Source: Selenomonadales bacterium 4137-cl
GTDB lineage: Bacteria > Bacillota > Negativicutes > Sporomusales > UBA7701
Direction of reading: 5' to 3'
Assembly: GCA_032334055.1 (NCBI GenBank)
Contig: JAUOZS010000001.1
Coordinates: forward strand, 2,826,501 to 2,890,500
Length of the DNA: 64,000 nucleotides
In this document: positions 1 to 8,984 of the stretch, piece by piece
Numbering within the stretch: position 1 is the first letter of the stretch
Layout of the letters: each line of letters begins with the position of its first letter
Notes under the pieces: model-generated
What the model was told of the DNA's origin: nothing
What the model saw: the letters and a program-made list of their open reading frames with translations, nothing else
Databases searched by the model: none
Position numbers and translations under genes: made by a program

Positions 1-93
1 CTTACCGGAAAAGCGCGGCGCTGTATATAGCCAATCGCGCGGCCGACGGGATTAATTGGTATTGCTGAGGTTGCGGGAATATATAGGCCATGG

Positions 94-915
94 TCAATGG
101 CAGCGGCATGTCCGGGCGGCGAGCAGCGCTTCAAGGACGCCGCCGCCGACCGCCCGCGCTTTGTCGGAGATGGTGAAGCAGTGTTCGGGCCGGCCGCGGG
201 GGTCGATGTCGCCGATCTTCTGGCCGGCGGCGACTGCCAGGCCGTCGTGGATGAGGCCGCGCAGTACGCCGCCGATGACGGCGGGAACGGGCAGGCCGCC
301 CACATGGCCGACCGTCTCGCCGGCGGCGACGGTGTCGCCGATGGCCCGCGCCGCCCGGAAGGCGCCGGCCGCGGGAGCGCGCAGCAGCCGCTCGAGGCCG
401 TAGCCGTCGATAAGTCCCGGAACGCCGGTGTCCGGCAGGGCCTCGCCGTGGTCGATCACTCTGCCGAGGTAGTGGCCGCGGGCCGTTTCGACGACATAGC
501 CGGCGTCCCGGCCGGCGGCGAACCCCGGGCCGAGGCCGACGACCACCGGCGCGTCGTCCAGGCGGGTGCCGGTGTTGCGTTTGGCGAGGATGGCGTCGAC
601 CACCGCCCACGGCCGGATCGCTTTCACGATATCGCCCCCAGGGTCGACGACGACGGCGATAAGCCCCCGGCAGGCCGCGGCTACCGCGTCCGCGGGCTCG
701 GTCCTGACCGCCGTCACCCCTTCGACGGTCGCGCGCCCGTTGAACACGGCGGCGGCGAAGGCGACCGGCAGCCGGATGACGGTTGGCTGCGCCAGTTCGG
801 TCATAACGACGGCAAAGCCGCTGCGGAAGAGGCGGTGGGCTACGCCGGTGGCCAGGTCGCCGGCGCCTTTGATTACGATGAGGCGGTTTTCCTTGTCCAA
901 ATTCAATGCGGTCAC
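94..915 (-). CDS. yqeB: YqeB-type selenium-dependent molybdenum hydroxylase accessory protein
   Basis: The 273-aa product opens with a Rossmann-like stretch (IVIKGAGDLATGVAHRLF, residues 13-30) and continues with the VVDPGGDI, GLGPGF and GYVVETARGH motifs that I associate with the EF2563/YqeB family. That family is linked to maturation of selenium-dependent molybdenum hydroxylases. The exact reaction is unknown. No molybdenum hydroxylase, yqeC or selenium gene lies in this window, so the partners must be elsewhere. It sits 29 bp downstream of an MFS carrier gene and is probably cotranscribed with it. Length is normal for the family. Family assignment is fairly secure and the role is inferred from family knowledge. 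Confidence 0.8.
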   Translation of the reverse strand: MTALNLDKENRLIVIKGAGDLATGVAHRLFRSGFAVVMTELAQPTVIRLPVAFAAAVFNGRATVEGVTAVRTEPADAVAAACRGLIAVVVDPGGDIVKAIRPWAVVDAILAKRNTGTRLDDAPVVVGLGPGFAAGRDAGYVVETARGHYLGRVIDHGEALPDTGVPGLIDGYGLERLLRAPAAGAFRAARAIGDTVAAGETVGHVGGLPVPAVIGGVLRGLIHDGLAVAAGQKIGDIDPRGRPEHCFTISDKARAVGGGVLEALLAARTCRCH

Positions 916-944
916 CTTGCTTCCTTACTGGTGGCGGTCGGCCT

Positions 945-2270
945 TCAGCGGTTTAGTTCGTCGAGCGATTTGCGCATCGTCTCTTCGCCGAGAACGAATA
1001 CGTTGAGGGCGGTGATGACGAGCACGGCGGTGAATAGGGTGAAGACGAGGGCAAACTTGTCGGGGCCGGTCATTATCCAGCCGACAACGCTGGGGGCGAA
1101 AATGCCGCCGACGCGGCCGAAGGCGGCCGCGAAGCCTACGCCGCTGGCGCGGGCGTGGGTAGGGTAGAGTTCGGGAGAGTAGGTGTAGACGACGCCCCAG
1201 GCACCGAGGTTGAAGAAGGACAGCAGGCAGCCGTAGACGAGAATCTCTGTGCCTGTTTTGGCGATGCCGAAGAAGTAGGCGCAGACGGCGCAGGCGGCCA
1301 GGAAGGAGGAAAGCGTCGGTTTGCGGCCGATGCGGTCGACGAGGTAGGCGGCGGTGAAGTAGCCAGGTATCTGGGCGAGCGTCATCCACAAGACGTATTC
1401 GAACGATCGGATGAGGGTGTGGCCGCTCTTGACGAGCAGGGACGGCAGCCATGTGAAGATGCCGTAGTAGGAGAAGACGATGCCGAACCACAGTATCCAG
1501 AGACAGACCGTCCGGCGCAGATATTGCCCTTTCCACAGGTCGGCGAACGCGAATTGGGGCTTGGGGGCGGCAATTTCGGCGGCGCTGGGCGGCTCGCCCA
1601 CCGGCACGCCCAGTTCGCGCTCGATGGCGGCGACTTGCTCGTGAGCTTCCTGATAACGGCCTTTGTCTATGAGGTAGAGGACCGATTCGGGGACCATCCT
1701 CCACAGCGCGAATACCAATATCGCCGGCAGGGAACCGATATAGAAGGCTATCTGCCAGCCGTGCCGGGGAATAATATAATAGGCGATGACGGCTGCGGCC
1801 AGCCAACCGAAGGCCCAGGCGCTTTCGAGCAGCACGATCATGCGGCCGCGATGGCGGGCGGGCGAGTATTCGCTGACGAGGGTGACGGCCACGGGTAGCT
1901 GGCCGCCGACGCCGAAGCCGACGAGGAAGCGGAAAAAGAGCAGCGATTCGTAGCTCCAGGCGAGGCCGCACAGGCCGGTAGCCACGCTGTAGACGACGAG
2001 GGTGGCGGCGAACAGTTTCTTGCGCCCCATCATGTCGGCCAGCCGCCCTGACAGCGCCGCCCCGCAGGCCATGCCCACAAGGCCGATGCTGCCGATGTAG
2101 CCGACCTGAGCCGAGGTGAGGCCCCAGGTTTCGATCATTTTCGCGAGCACGAAGGCGACGATGCCGGTGTCCATCGAGTCGAACGCCCAGCCAAGCATCG
2201 TAAGGATGAGCAGCCGCCAGTGGAACTTACCCAGCGGCAGGTTGCTTAGCCGGTCTGATACGCTTGCCAT
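945..2270 (-). CDS. MFS transporter, metabolite/aromatic acid:H+ symporter type
   Basis: A 441-aa major facilitator with about 12 hydrophobic segments. The loop-2 signature appears as GRLADMMGRKKLF and the fourth segment carries PVAVTLVSEYSPARHRGR, both typical of the sugar/aromatic-acid symporter branch (NiaP, MhpT-like). The start at 2270 (MASVSDRL) is preferred over an upstream ATG at 2342 because a G-rich ribosome site (six G) lies about 10 nt before it and the upstream residues are not membrane-protein-like. The substrate cannot be read from the sequence. The yqeB gene follows at once, so a link to purine, nicotinate or xanthine-type substrates of molybdenum hydroxylases is possible but only a guess. 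Confidence 0.82.
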   Translation of the reverse strand: MASVSDRLSNLPLGKFHWRLLILTMLGWAFDSMDTGIVAFVLAKMIETWGLTSAQVGYIGSIGLVGMACGAALSGRLADMMGRKKLFAATLVVYSVATGLCGLAWSYESLLFFRFLVGFGVGGQLPVAVTLVSEYSPARHRGRMIVLLESAWAFGWLAAAVIAYYIIPRHGWQIAFYIGSLPAILVFALWRMVPESVLYLIDKGRYQEAHEQVAAIERELGVPVGEPPSAAEIAAPKPQFAFADLWKGQYLRRTVCLWILWFGIVFSYYGIFTWLPSLLVKSGHTLIRSFEYVLWMTLAQIPGYFTAAYLVDRIGRKPTLSSFLAACAVCAYFFGIAKTGTEILVYGCLLSFFNLGAWGVVYTYSPELYPTHARASGVGFAAAFGRVGGIFAPSVVGWIMTGPDKFALVFTLFTAVLVITALNVFVLGEETMRKSLDELNR

Positions 2271-2616
2271 GTCTCTAACTGCCCCCCATATTACTTCCGT
2301 CCGCGCCGCGCCGGAAACGAAGCAGCGCAAAAACAGCCGCAACGGAGTCTTTGCGCCAAATAATGCCTGTCGCTATTTCCGGTCCGGCGGGTACACTAAG
2401 CCGGGAGAGAGGATTGCTCTTCCCGTGCGCCTCCGGCGCCCGATCTTAAATAAAATTCGCCGCCTGGGAGGGATATCCTTTTTCGGCGGAACGCGGGCGA
2501 CACGGCGGAAGTCCATATTTTTCCGATTATTCCGCCTTCCTGTGGTACCCTTATATTGTCCACATGTATATGCTATAATCAAAGTGGTCAAGAATCTTCC
2601 GGGGAGGGAACGTACC
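2271..2616. other. Intergenic region between divergent MFS and DUF47-pit units
   Basis: 346 bp with no credible gene. It holds the leaders of the two divergent units and the promoter listed at 2574-2579. Several GC-rich partial repeats (around 2460-2520) can fold weakly. I see no clear operator. Confidence 0.6.
2574..2579 (+). promoter_or_regulatory. Extended -10 promoter for DUF47-pit
   Basis: TATAAT preceded by TG one base upstream (TGCTATAAT), an extended -10 element. The hexamer 17 bp upstream is a weak TTATAT. It lies 38 bp before the GTG start of the DUF47 gene. Confidence 0.55.
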
Positions 2617-3246
2617 GTGGCCTTTCGTCTCAAGCCAAAGGAAGAAAAGTTTTTCGAGTTTCTGGCCGACCATGCCGCGCTGGCTAAAAAGGCAAGCGAC
2701 ACGATGGTAATGGCGTTCGAGGAGCAGGACAGGCTGGGCGAGATCCTGTCGGAAGTGGAAAGCCTCGAGGCAGAGGCCGACAAGCTCGAGGAAAAGATTC
2801 TCAAAAAGCTCCATAAAACGTTTATCACCCCCTTTGACCGCGAGGACATCTTCACGCTCGCCCAGAAGCTGGACGACCTGGTTGACGCAATGAAAGGCAT
2901 TGTCGACAAGATGCACATGTACAATGTCGGCGTCGCTTCGCCCGAGGTCCGCGAGCTGGTCGCCCTCGTCCATACCAGCATCACCCAGGTGGTCAAATGC
3001 ATCAATTACCTGGGCGAACTGAAGAAGCAGCATCTGAAGCTGGAAGCCCGCTGCAACCGGATAGTATCCCTGGAATCGGAGGGCGACGTCCTCTACCGCC
3101 GGGAGATGGCCAAGCTCTTCCGCGAGGGCTGCGACCCGATCGAGATAATCAAATGGAAAGAAATCCTCACCAGCCTGGAAGACACCCTCGACATTTGCGA
3201 AGACATCACCCAGCTTCTGAAAAGGGTAGTGCTCAAATATGCCTGA
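2617..3246 (+). CDS. DUF47 family phosphate-transport accessory protein
   Basis: A 209-aa all-helical protein resembling PhoU, with the DUF47 pattern FFEFLADHAALAKKASDTM near the N-terminus and the acidic/helical segments (DREDIFTLAQKLDDLVDAMKG) that bind metal clusters in PhoU relatives. Members of this family sit next to PiT phosphate transporters and are thought to control them. A GTG start at 2617 is chosen because GGGGAGGG lies 8 bp upstream and the protein then has normal family length; the open frame continues upstream but that part is unlike the family. The last 8 bases overlap the pit gene, which suggests translational coupling. Confidence 0.88.
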   Translation: MAFRLKPKEEKFFEFLADHAALAKKASDTMVMAFEEQDRLGEILSEVESLEAEADKLEEKILKKLHKTFITPFDREDIFTLAQKLDDLVDAMKGIVDKMHMYNVGVASPEVRELVALVHTSITQVVKCINYLGELKKQHLKLEARCNRIVSLESEGDVLYRREMAKLFREGCDPIEIIKWKEILTSLEDTLDICEDITQLLKRVVLKYA

Positions 3247-4234
3247 TTTGTGGTGGCTTTATGCCGTAGTGGTTTTCGCCCTGGCCTTCGATTATATCAA
3301 CGGCTTCCACGACACCGCCAACGCCATCGCGACGTCGGTGTCGACGCGGGCGCTGGCCCCGCATCACGCCGTCTGGCTGGCTGCCGGCCTGAACTTCCTC
3401 GGCGCTCTCCTGAGCACCGGGGTGGCCAAAACCATTGGCGGCGACATCGTCAAGTCGGCTCAGCTTATCGATCAGCCGGTTATCATCGCCGCGCTGATCG
3501 GGGCGATCTTCTGGAACCTTCTCACCTGGTGGCTGGGTATCCCGTCGAGTTCGTCCCACGCGCTGATCGGCGGCGTTATGGGCGCGGTGATCGCCGGCCG
3601 AGGCCTCTACGCCCTCAAGCTGGCGGGCATCCAGAAAATTGTTCTGTCCCTGATCCTGTCGCCCGTTATCGCCCTTGTCACCGGCTATTTCGTGATGATT
3701 ATCCTGCTGTGGGTGTTCGGCCGCCTGGGTCCCGGCATGCTCAACACCGGCTTTAAGCGGATGCAGCTGCTGTCGGCCAGCCTGATGGCCTTTTCCCACG
3801 GCTCCAATGACGCCCAGAAGGCGATGGGCATCATCACCCTCTCGTTGCTGGCCGCCGGCCAGATCCCCACCTTGGAGGTGCCGACCTGGGTCAAGCTGTC
3901 CTGCGCCATGGCCATGGGTTTCGGCACGGCGGCGGGCGGCTGGAAGATCATCAAGACGATGGGTACGCGTATCTTCCGCATGGAGCCGATCAACGGCTTT
4001 GCCGCCGACCTGAACTCAGCCCTCGTCATTTTCGGCGCCACCTTCCTGCATCTGCCGGTCAGCACGACCCATGTAGTATCCGGCTCGATTATGGGCGTGG
4101 GGTCGGCCCAACGGGTGACGGCGGTGCGCTGGACGACAGCCCGGCAGATGGTCTTCGCCTGGGTGCTCACCATTCCGGCCAGCGGCGTAACCAGCGCCCT
4201 GACCTATTACCTTTACAAGCTGCTGTTCCTGTAG
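3239..4234 (+). CDS. pit: PiT family inorganic phosphate transporter
   Basis: 331 aa with about ten membrane segments. The two inverted PiT signatures are present: FDYINGFHDTANAIATSVSTRAL near the N-terminus and FSHGSNDAQKAMGII near residue 185, plus a PSSSSHALIGG loop matched by PVSTTHVVSGSIMG in the second half. These mark a low-affinity cation-coupled phosphate carrier of the inner membrane. It is the second gene of a two-gene unit with the DUF47 protein and ends before a rho-independent terminator. Confidence 0.93.
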   Translation: MPDLWWLYAVVVFALAFDYINGFHDTANAIATSVSTRALAPHHAVWLAAGLNFLGALLSTGVAKTIGGDIVKSAQLIDQPVIIAALIGAIFWNLLTWWLGIPSSSSHALIGGVMGAVIAGRGLYALKLAGIQKIVLSLILSPVIALVTGYFVMIILLWVFGRLGPGMLNTGFKRMQLLSASLMAFSHGSNDAQKAMGIITLSLLAAGQIPTLEVPTWVKLSCAMAMGFGTAAGGWKIIKTMGTRIFRMEPINGFAADLNSALVIFGATFLHLPVSTTHVVSGSIMGVGSAQRVTAVRWTTARQMVFAWVLTIPASGVTSALTYYLYKLLFL

Positions 4235-4266
4235 CGGGCAAGCGGCCGACAACCGATGAAGTACTG

Positions 4267-4292
4267 AGAGGGTATCGCAAGATACTCTTTTT
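4267..4292 (+). terminator. Rho-independent terminator after pit
   Basis: A 10-bp stem (AGAGGGTATC / GATACTCTTT with G-U pairs) closed by a GCAA tetraloop and running into T residues, 32 bp after the pit stop codon. A second GC-rich hairpin without a T tract follows at 4301-4320 (CCCGGCGC / GCGCCGGG). Confidence 0.7.
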
Positions 4293-4363
4293 AAGTTTGT
4301 CCCGGCGCCGGTGCGCCGGGAAGGCATGTACGCACTAAGCTTTGCTGGCAAACATTCCGTTTC

Positions 4364-4391
4364 TTGACAATATACGACAATAGATTATAAA
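4364..4391 (+). promoter_or_regulatory. Sigma-70 promoter of the riboswitch-MCP unit
   Basis: TTGACA at 4364-4369, a 16-bp spacer, and TATAAA at 4386-4391. Transcription would begin near 4398, just upstream of the riboswitch aptamer, as expected. Confidence 0.7.
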
Positions 4392-4440
4392 ATATTTATG
4401 TTGCTTCTTTTTCCCGAACAGATATGCGCGACAACTTCAT

Positions 4441-4527
4441 ATTGTGGCAAACTTGCCGAAAGGCAAGGACGCAAAGCCATGGGTCTACGGGCATGATTGC
4501 CTATGATCGCCAGGCTGCCGTGCCAAT
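4441..4527 (+). ncRNA. c-di-GMP-I (GEMM) riboswitch aptamer
   Basis: The conserved GEMM core is readable. P2 is CTTGCC closed by a GAAA tetraloop and GGCAAG (4452-4467), followed at once by the near-invariant GGACGCAAAGCC (4466-4477). A third helix region holds the hairpin GGGCA-TGAT-TGCC(T) around 4489-4501 and ends in the receptor-like GATCGCCAGG. P1 can form from ATT..GGCA (4441-4449) and TGCCAAT (4521-4527). The class binds cyclic di-GMP. Its 3' P1 strand overlaps the 5' arm of the terminator at 4515-4558, so ligand binding should prevent termination (an ON switch); that direction is inference. It controls the chemoreceptor gene 77 bp downstream. Confidence 0.9.
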
Positions 4528-4558
4528 GTAGTACTAAACGGCACGACCAGTTTTTTTT
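4515..4558 (+). terminator. Expression-platform terminator of the GEMM riboswitch
   Basis: CGTGCC (4519-4524) pairs with GGCACG (4540-4545), extended below an internal loop by CTG/CAG (4515-4517 / 4548-4550), followed by eight T (4551-4558). Bases 4521-4524 would also be needed for aptamer P1, so the two structures exclude each other. Confidence 0.75.
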
Positions 4559-4603
4559 ATTTTGGCGGCCAGAAACTGATTAAGCGGACGAAAGGTTGAA
4601 GCG

Positions 4604-6580
4604 ATGATGAAGAGTTTGCAGACAAAACTGACGGCGGTTATCTTGATTATTTTTCTCGTAGCTTTGGGAGCGCTGGCTGGCTTTAACTACTCGAAGGCAC
4701 GGGCGATCATACTGGCCGATGTGAATGAAACCCTTTTGAAAACGGCTGACGATTCCGCCGGGATTCTCGGCGAATGGCTGCAGGCCCGTCAGGCGGAGAT
4801 CACCGCCATGTCGGTGGCACCGGTAATCCGTAGCGGCAATAAGGAGGCGATCCTGCCTTATCTGGTCAATGTTGCCAAGGAGAGGCCCTTCTATGACGCT
4901 GTTTGCTACGCCGATGTGAACGGCAATTTTATCACCTCGCTGGATAAGAAGGGCTCGATTGCCGAGCGCCCTTATTTCCAGCGGGCGGTGCGGGGAGAAA
5001 CGAATTTATCCGATCCGGTGATATCCAAAACAACCGGCCATCTTATCGCGCCGATGGCTGTTCCGGTCAAGGTTGACGGGAAGGTTGTCGGGGTGGTGTA
5101 CGGCACGATCGATCTGGGCATTCTTTCGAAAAAGGTGCTTGCGATCAAAGTCGGCGAGACGGGGTACGCCTTGGTGGCGCAAAAGGACGGTCTGACGATT
5201 ATCCACCCCAGCAAGGATGTGGCCATGAAGGCCAACCCGCTCAAAGACGCCAACGCTGACGCCGGACGGAAGATGATTACCGAACGGATGGTCAGCGGCG
5301 ACAAGGGCTTGGCCGTATTTACGGCCATGGGTGTCGAGAGGTTTTACGCATACGCTCCCATCCCCGGCTCGAACTGGGCGCTGGCGGTAACCGTACCGGT
5401 GGGGGAAGTTACCGAAAAGCTTTCGTCGCTGACGGTCATCTCCCTGGTCACCATCATGGTGGTGCTGGTGCTGGCCGCCATCGCGATCGCCATATATTCC
5501 CGGCGGCTCGTCGGCCCTCTCCGGAAGATGGTGGCTTATAGCGAGGAGATTGCCAACGGCGATCTCAGAGAACACCAGCGGACGGTTATGTCGAACGATG
5601 AGATTGGGCACCTGGCGGAAACGCTCGTGGGGATGCGCAGCCATCTGCGGGCCCTGATCGAGAAGGTAAGGGCGTCTACCGATCAGGTGGCGGCATCGTC
5701 CGAGGAACTTACCGCCAGCGCGGAACAGTCGTCCCAGGCAGCCGGCCAGATCTGCGGCGTGATCGGCGAGGTGGCAGGCGGGGCGGAAAAACAGCTCAAG
5801 GCTGTGGAAGCGACTGCGTCTATAGTCGAAGAGATGTCAGCCGGCATCAAGCAGATCGCCGCAAACGCCAACACTGTCGCCAACACCGCGGCCGACTCGG
5901 CCGAAACCGCCCGCCAGGGCAGCCAGGCGGTGGAAAACGCCGTCAATCAGATGGAGAAGATCGAAGACACTGTCGTCCGTTCAGCCAAGGTGGTCAGCAA
6001 GTTGGGGGAACGGTCGAAAGAAATCGGCACCATCGTCGACACCATCGCCGGCATTGCCGGACAAACCAATCTTCTCGCCTTGAACGCGGCTATCGAGGCC
6101 GCCCGTGCCGGGGAACAGGGCCGCGGCTTCGCGGTGGTCGCCGAGGAAGTGCGCAAGCTCGCCGAGCAGTCGCACGGGGCGGCCAAGCAGATCGCCAGTC
6201 TGATCGGCGAGATTCAGCAGGATACCGATAGCGCCGTGGTGGCTATGAACGCTGGAACCGACGAAGTGCACGTGGGCTCGGAGGTCGTCCAGGAGGCCGG
6301 AAATACTTTCCAGACTATTTTCGCGGCGTTCAGCAGCGTCAGCGAGCAAATCCGGGAAATCTCGGGAGCGATCGAAGAGCTGTCCGGGGGCAGCCAACGG
6401 ATCGTGTCTGCCATGCAGGCCATCGACACCGTGTCCAAAGAGACGGTCGCGCAGGTCCAGTCGGTGTCGGCAGCCTCCGAGGAACAGACGGCTACAATGG
6501 AGGAGATAGCGGCTTCCAGCCAAGCGCTGGCTAAGATGGCCGAAGAACTGACACAGGCGATCAACAGGTTCAGGATATAA
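4604..6580 (+). CDS. Methyl-accepting chemotaxis protein with dCache-type sensor
   Basis: 658 aa: a cytoplasmic N-terminal tail, membrane helix at about residues 10-30, a periplasmic region to about residue 270 with the double-Cache pattern ([48 protein letters not shown]), a second helix ([21 protein letters not shown]), HAMP, then the signalling domain with the conserved hairpin [35 protein letters not shown]. Cache receptors usually bind small amino or organic acids; the ligand here is unknown. It is transcribed alone behind a c-di-GMP riboswitch, so receptor level would follow the cell's motile/sessile state. AAAGGTTGA lies before the ATG-ATG start. Confidence 0.92.
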   Translation: MMKSLQTKLTAVILIIFLVALGALAGFNYSKARAIILADVNETLLKTADDSAGILGEWLQARQAEITAMSVAPVIRSGNKEAILPYLVNVAKERPFYDAVCYADVNGNFITSLDKKGSIAERPYFQRAVRGETNLSDPVISKTTGHLIAPMAVPVKVDGKVVGVVYGTIDLGILSKKVLAIKVGETGYALVAQKDGLTIIHPSKDVAMKANPLKDANADAGRKMITERMVSGDKGLAVFTAMGVERFYAYAPIPGSNWALAVTVPVGEVTEKLSSLTVISLVTIMVVLVLAAIAIAIYSRRLVGPLRKMVAYSEEIANGDLREHQRTVMSNDEIGHLAETLVGMRSHLRALIEKVRASTDQVAASSEELTASAEQSSQAAGQICGVIGEVAGGAEKQLKAVEATASIVEEMSAGIKQIAANANTVANTAADSAETARQGSQAVENAVNQMEKIEDTVVRSAKVVSKLGERSKEIGTIVDTIAGIAGQTNLLALNAAIEAARAGEQGRGFAVVAEEVRKLAEQSHGAAKQIASLIGEIQQDTDSAVVAMNAGTDEVHVGSEVVQEAGNTFQTIFAAFSSVSEQIREISGAIEELSGGSQRIVSAMQAIDTVSKETVAQVQSVSAASEEQTATMEEIAASSQALAKMAEELTQAINRFRI

Positions 6581-6593
6581 AGGCAGTACACCA

Positions 6594-6623
6594 GGCTCTG
6601 CGATAATCGCAGGGCCTTTTTTT
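6594..6623 (+). terminator. Rho-independent terminator after MCP
   Basis: A 9-bp stem GGCTCTGCG / CGCAGGGCC with an ATAAT loop, followed by seven T, directly after the MCP stop codon. Confidence 0.9.
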
Positions 6624-6741
6624 GTCCGGTGGCGAAAGAGAAAAGCAGTTTTCCGGGGAACTTTACGGCGATATTATGCTTCCCATAGCGGCAATAATAT
6701 GGGTGAAGCCGAGAACGGCTAGCAACGGCGGAGGTGGGCCG

Positions 6742-7416
6742 ATGAGAATCCTGGTGGTGGAAGATGACGCCCCTCTGCGGGAGGCGATCGTGGCTGTGCT
6801 GAAAGAGGACGATTACGCGGTCGACGAGGCGGGCGACGGGGACGAGGGTCTTTATCACGCCCGGCAGGGAGTTTACGACCTGGTCATCCTCGACGTGATG
6901 CTGCCGGGTATTGGCGGGCTCGATATCGTACGGCGGCTGAGAGCGGACGGCGACCGAACGCCGATCATGCTGCTGACCGCCCGGGACAGCGTCGCCGACA
7001 AGGTGGCGGGGCTGGATTCGGGTGCGGACGATTACCTGGTGAAACCGTTCGCCGTTCCCGAGCTGCTCGCCCGGATCAAGGCCCTGCTGCGCCGCGGCGG
7101 GCCGGTGAGCGCCGACGGGGAACTCTATTACGGCGGCATCGCCGCCAGCCCGAAGGCGAAGGATGCCTTTGTGGACGGCGCCGCTCTCCACCTCACCGCC
7201 AAGGAATACGAGCTGCTGGAGTTCCTGGTCATCAACCGTGAACAGATTCTCACCCGCGAGCAGATCTTCGATCGCGTGTGGGGCGTCGAGTCGGAAACCA
7301 CCCACGGCATCGTCGACCTCTACATCCATTACTTGCGCAAGAAACTCGCCCCGTTCGGCCGCGATGCCGTCATCCAGACGGTCCGCGGTGCGGGTTTCAT
7401 GCTTAAGCTTAAGTAA
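6742..7416 (+). CDS. OmpR/PhoB-family response regulator
   Basis: 224 aa: receiver domain with the acidic pair in VVEDDAPL, phospho-acceptor Asp in LVILDVMLPG (about residue 51), the Thr in LLTARDS and the Lys in DYLVKPF, then a winged-helix domain (LTAKEYELLEFLVINREQILTREQIFDRVWG ... TVRGAGFML). The start at 6742 is set by GGAGGTGGG a few bases upstream. The partner kinase gene begins 1 bp after this stop. The TolC-MacAB operon just downstream is the natural candidate target, by neighbourhood only. Confidence 0.92.
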   Translation: MRILVVEDDAPLREAIVAVLKEDDYAVDEAGDGDEGLYHARQGVYDLVILDVMLPGIGGLDIVRRLRADGDRTPIMLLTARDSVADKVAGLDSGADDYLVKPFAVPELLARIKALLRRGGPVSADGELYYGGIAASPKAKDAFVDGAALHLTAKEYELLEFLVINREQILTREQIFDRVWGVESETTHGIVDLYIHYLRKKLAPFGRDAVIQTVRGAGFMLKLK

Positions 7417-7417
7417 C

Positions 7418-8674
7418 ATGTTCCGGAAAACGCTCCGCAGACTAACTGTCATCAATTCGCTCGTGTTTTTCCTCGTCCTGGTATGGTTCGGCGGTTCGCT
7501 GTACGGCTTTGTGGCCTACCAGCTCTTCGACGAGGTCGACGGCGCAATGCGCGACAGGCTGGAGGCTTTCCGCGTTACCGGCGGACGCCCCGCCATGGTA
7601 TTCAGCCGCCCGGTCGCTTTCGACCCGCGGATTTTCCTGTTTGTCCGCGACGCCGGCGGCCAGGTGGCAAATTTCTATCCGGTGGACAATATCGAGGCCG
7701 TGAGGTCGGTGGCGGCGGGAGCCAGGCCGGGCAAGCCCCAGATGCAGAAAGCGGGCGGCCACATCTACCGCTCCCTGTCGGCGCCCTACCTTGGCGGGGG
7801 CGGGGCGCTGGCGCGGCCGGAGGGGGCGTTCGCTGTCAAGGACGTGGTGGCGGTGGCGATCGTCGATTCGGAAACGGCGATGCTACGCCGGCTGCTGATT
7901 ATTATCCTCGCCGCGACCGCCGCCGGGATGCTGGCGGCGGTGGTGGCCGGCTACTTCCTGGCCGGACGGGCGCTGGTGCCTGTACGATCGGCGTGGGAAA
8001 AACAGCAGCAGTTCGTCGCCGACGCCTCCCACGAGCTGCGGACGCCGCTGGCGGTGGTCAGGACCAACGCCGAGCTACTCCTTCGCTACCCCGACCGCAC
8101 CATCCAGGAGGAGAGTGTGCGCATTACCAGCGTTGTACGCGAGACCAACCGCATGAGCAGGCTGGTGGCCACGCTGCTCACGCTCGCCAGGGCCGACACG
8201 GGCCAGCCGGAGCTTGTGACCGAGGAGGTCCGGCTCTGCGATCTCGCGAGCGCCGCGGCCGGGCAGTTCAGGCCGCTGGCCGCACAGAAAGGGGTGGCAA
8301 TCGGTGTGACAGCCGAGGATAACGTGCTGCTGGCCGCCGACCGGGAAAGGCTCCAGCAGTTGCTTGTCATCCTGCTCGACAACGCGGTGAAGTACACCCC
8401 GGCGGGCGGCAGTGTGTCGCTAACCTGCCGTCGGCAGGCAGGGCAGGCCATCCTTACCGTCGCGGACACCGGCGTCGGCATCCCGCCTGAGGATGTGCCG
8501 CGGATTTTCGACCGGTTTTTCCGCGGCGACCGGGCCCGCTCGCGCGGCGAGGGCGGCGCCGGACTGGGGCTGGCGATCGCCCGCTGGATCGTGGAAAGCC
8601 ACGGCGGCAAGATACGGGCCGAGAGCGTGGTGGGCGCGGGGACGAAGATTATCGTGACCCTGCCGGTGAAGTGA
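7418..8674 (+). CDS. Membrane sensor histidine kinase
   Basis: 418 aa. Two membrane helices (about residues 11-33 and 162-184) enclose an extracytoplasmic region of roughly 130 residues. The H-box is FVADASHELRTPLAVVRTNAELLL, followed by the N-box (VILLDNAVKYTPAGG), the G1 box (VADTGVGIPPED) and the G2 box (GGAGLGLAIARWIVESHGG). No separate HAMP is obvious. It starts 1 bp after the response regulator stop codon, so the pair is coupled. The signal is unknown. The periplasmic part does not match a sensor fold I recognise. Confidence 0.92.
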   Translation: MFRKTLRRLTVINSLVFFLVLVWFGGSLYGFVAYQLFDEVDGAMRDRLEAFRVTGGRPAMVFSRPVAFDPRIFLFVRDAGGQVANFYPVDNIEAVRSVAAGARPGKPQMQKAGGHIYRSLSAPYLGGGGALARPEGAFAVKDVVAVAIVDSETAMLRRLLIIILAATAAGMLAAVVAGYFLAGRALVPVRSAWEKQQQFVADASHELRTPLAVVRTNAELLLRYPDRTIQEESVRITSVVRETNRMSRLVATLLTLARADTGQPELVTEEVRLCDLASAAAGQFRPLAAQKGVAIGVTAEDNVLLAADRERLQQLLVILLDNAVKYTPAGGSVSLTCRRQAGQAILTVADTGVGIPPEDVPRIFDRFFRGDRARSRGEGGAGLGLAIARWIVESHGGKIRAESVVGAGTKIIVTLPVK

Positions 8675-8984
8675 GGTAATGAATATTTTTGTGGCGTAGG
8701 CCGCAACCGCTGTTTGCGCGTAGTCATAAACGTTTCTACTCGCAAGGCCGTTTAGAAAGCCCCAGATGCAAGGCGCACCGGAGGATGGCACCGGAAGCGT
8801 ACACGAACGTACGCTGAGGATGACATCCGAGGAGCAACGCCGCAGATGGGGCTTTATCAACGGCCTTGCCCGGTTTCCCCGCTATTTTCCACCCTTTATC
8901 TAAAGAAAAACTAAAACTGGTCGGCTAAAATTGCCCTGTATGTTGCCGCGTCACCTACATCAGCAAAAACAGGGGGGAATGGAT
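8675..8984. other. Intergenic region between kinase and tolC
   Basis: 310 bp without a gene. It is mostly filled by the palindromic element at 8742-8869. The remainder before tolC is A-rich (around 8890-8930) and probably carries the promoter of the efflux operon, though I cannot fix its hexamers. Confidence 0.6.
8742..8869. repeat. 128-bp interrupted palindrome, REP/MITE-like interspersed element
   Basis: The ends are a perfect 11-bp inverted repeat (GCAAGGCCGTT at 8742-8752 and AACGGCCTTGC at 8859-8869). A second arm pair follows inward (AAAGCCCCA at 8756-8764 and TGGGGCTTT at 8848-8856). The centre carries AGCGTAC / GTACGCT (8796-8802 / 8809-8815) and a small GGATGACATCC palindrome. The layout resembles the long hairpin repeats scattered between genes in several anaerobes (family resemblance from memory). 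No second copy is visible in this window. It lies between two genes on the same strand and could also act as a transcription barrier. Confidence 0.7.

Noticed and set aside
97..1167. 356-codon open frame on the plus strand antisense to yqeB and the MFS gene
   Set aside because: High GC keeps the antisense frame open; its protein is low-complexity and Gly/Asp/Arg-rich, while the minus strand encodes recognisable families.
2116..2616. 167-residue N-terminal extension of the DUF47 protein
   Set aside because: It overlaps the start of the MFS gene on the other strand, lies upstream of the only good promoter and is not like the family.
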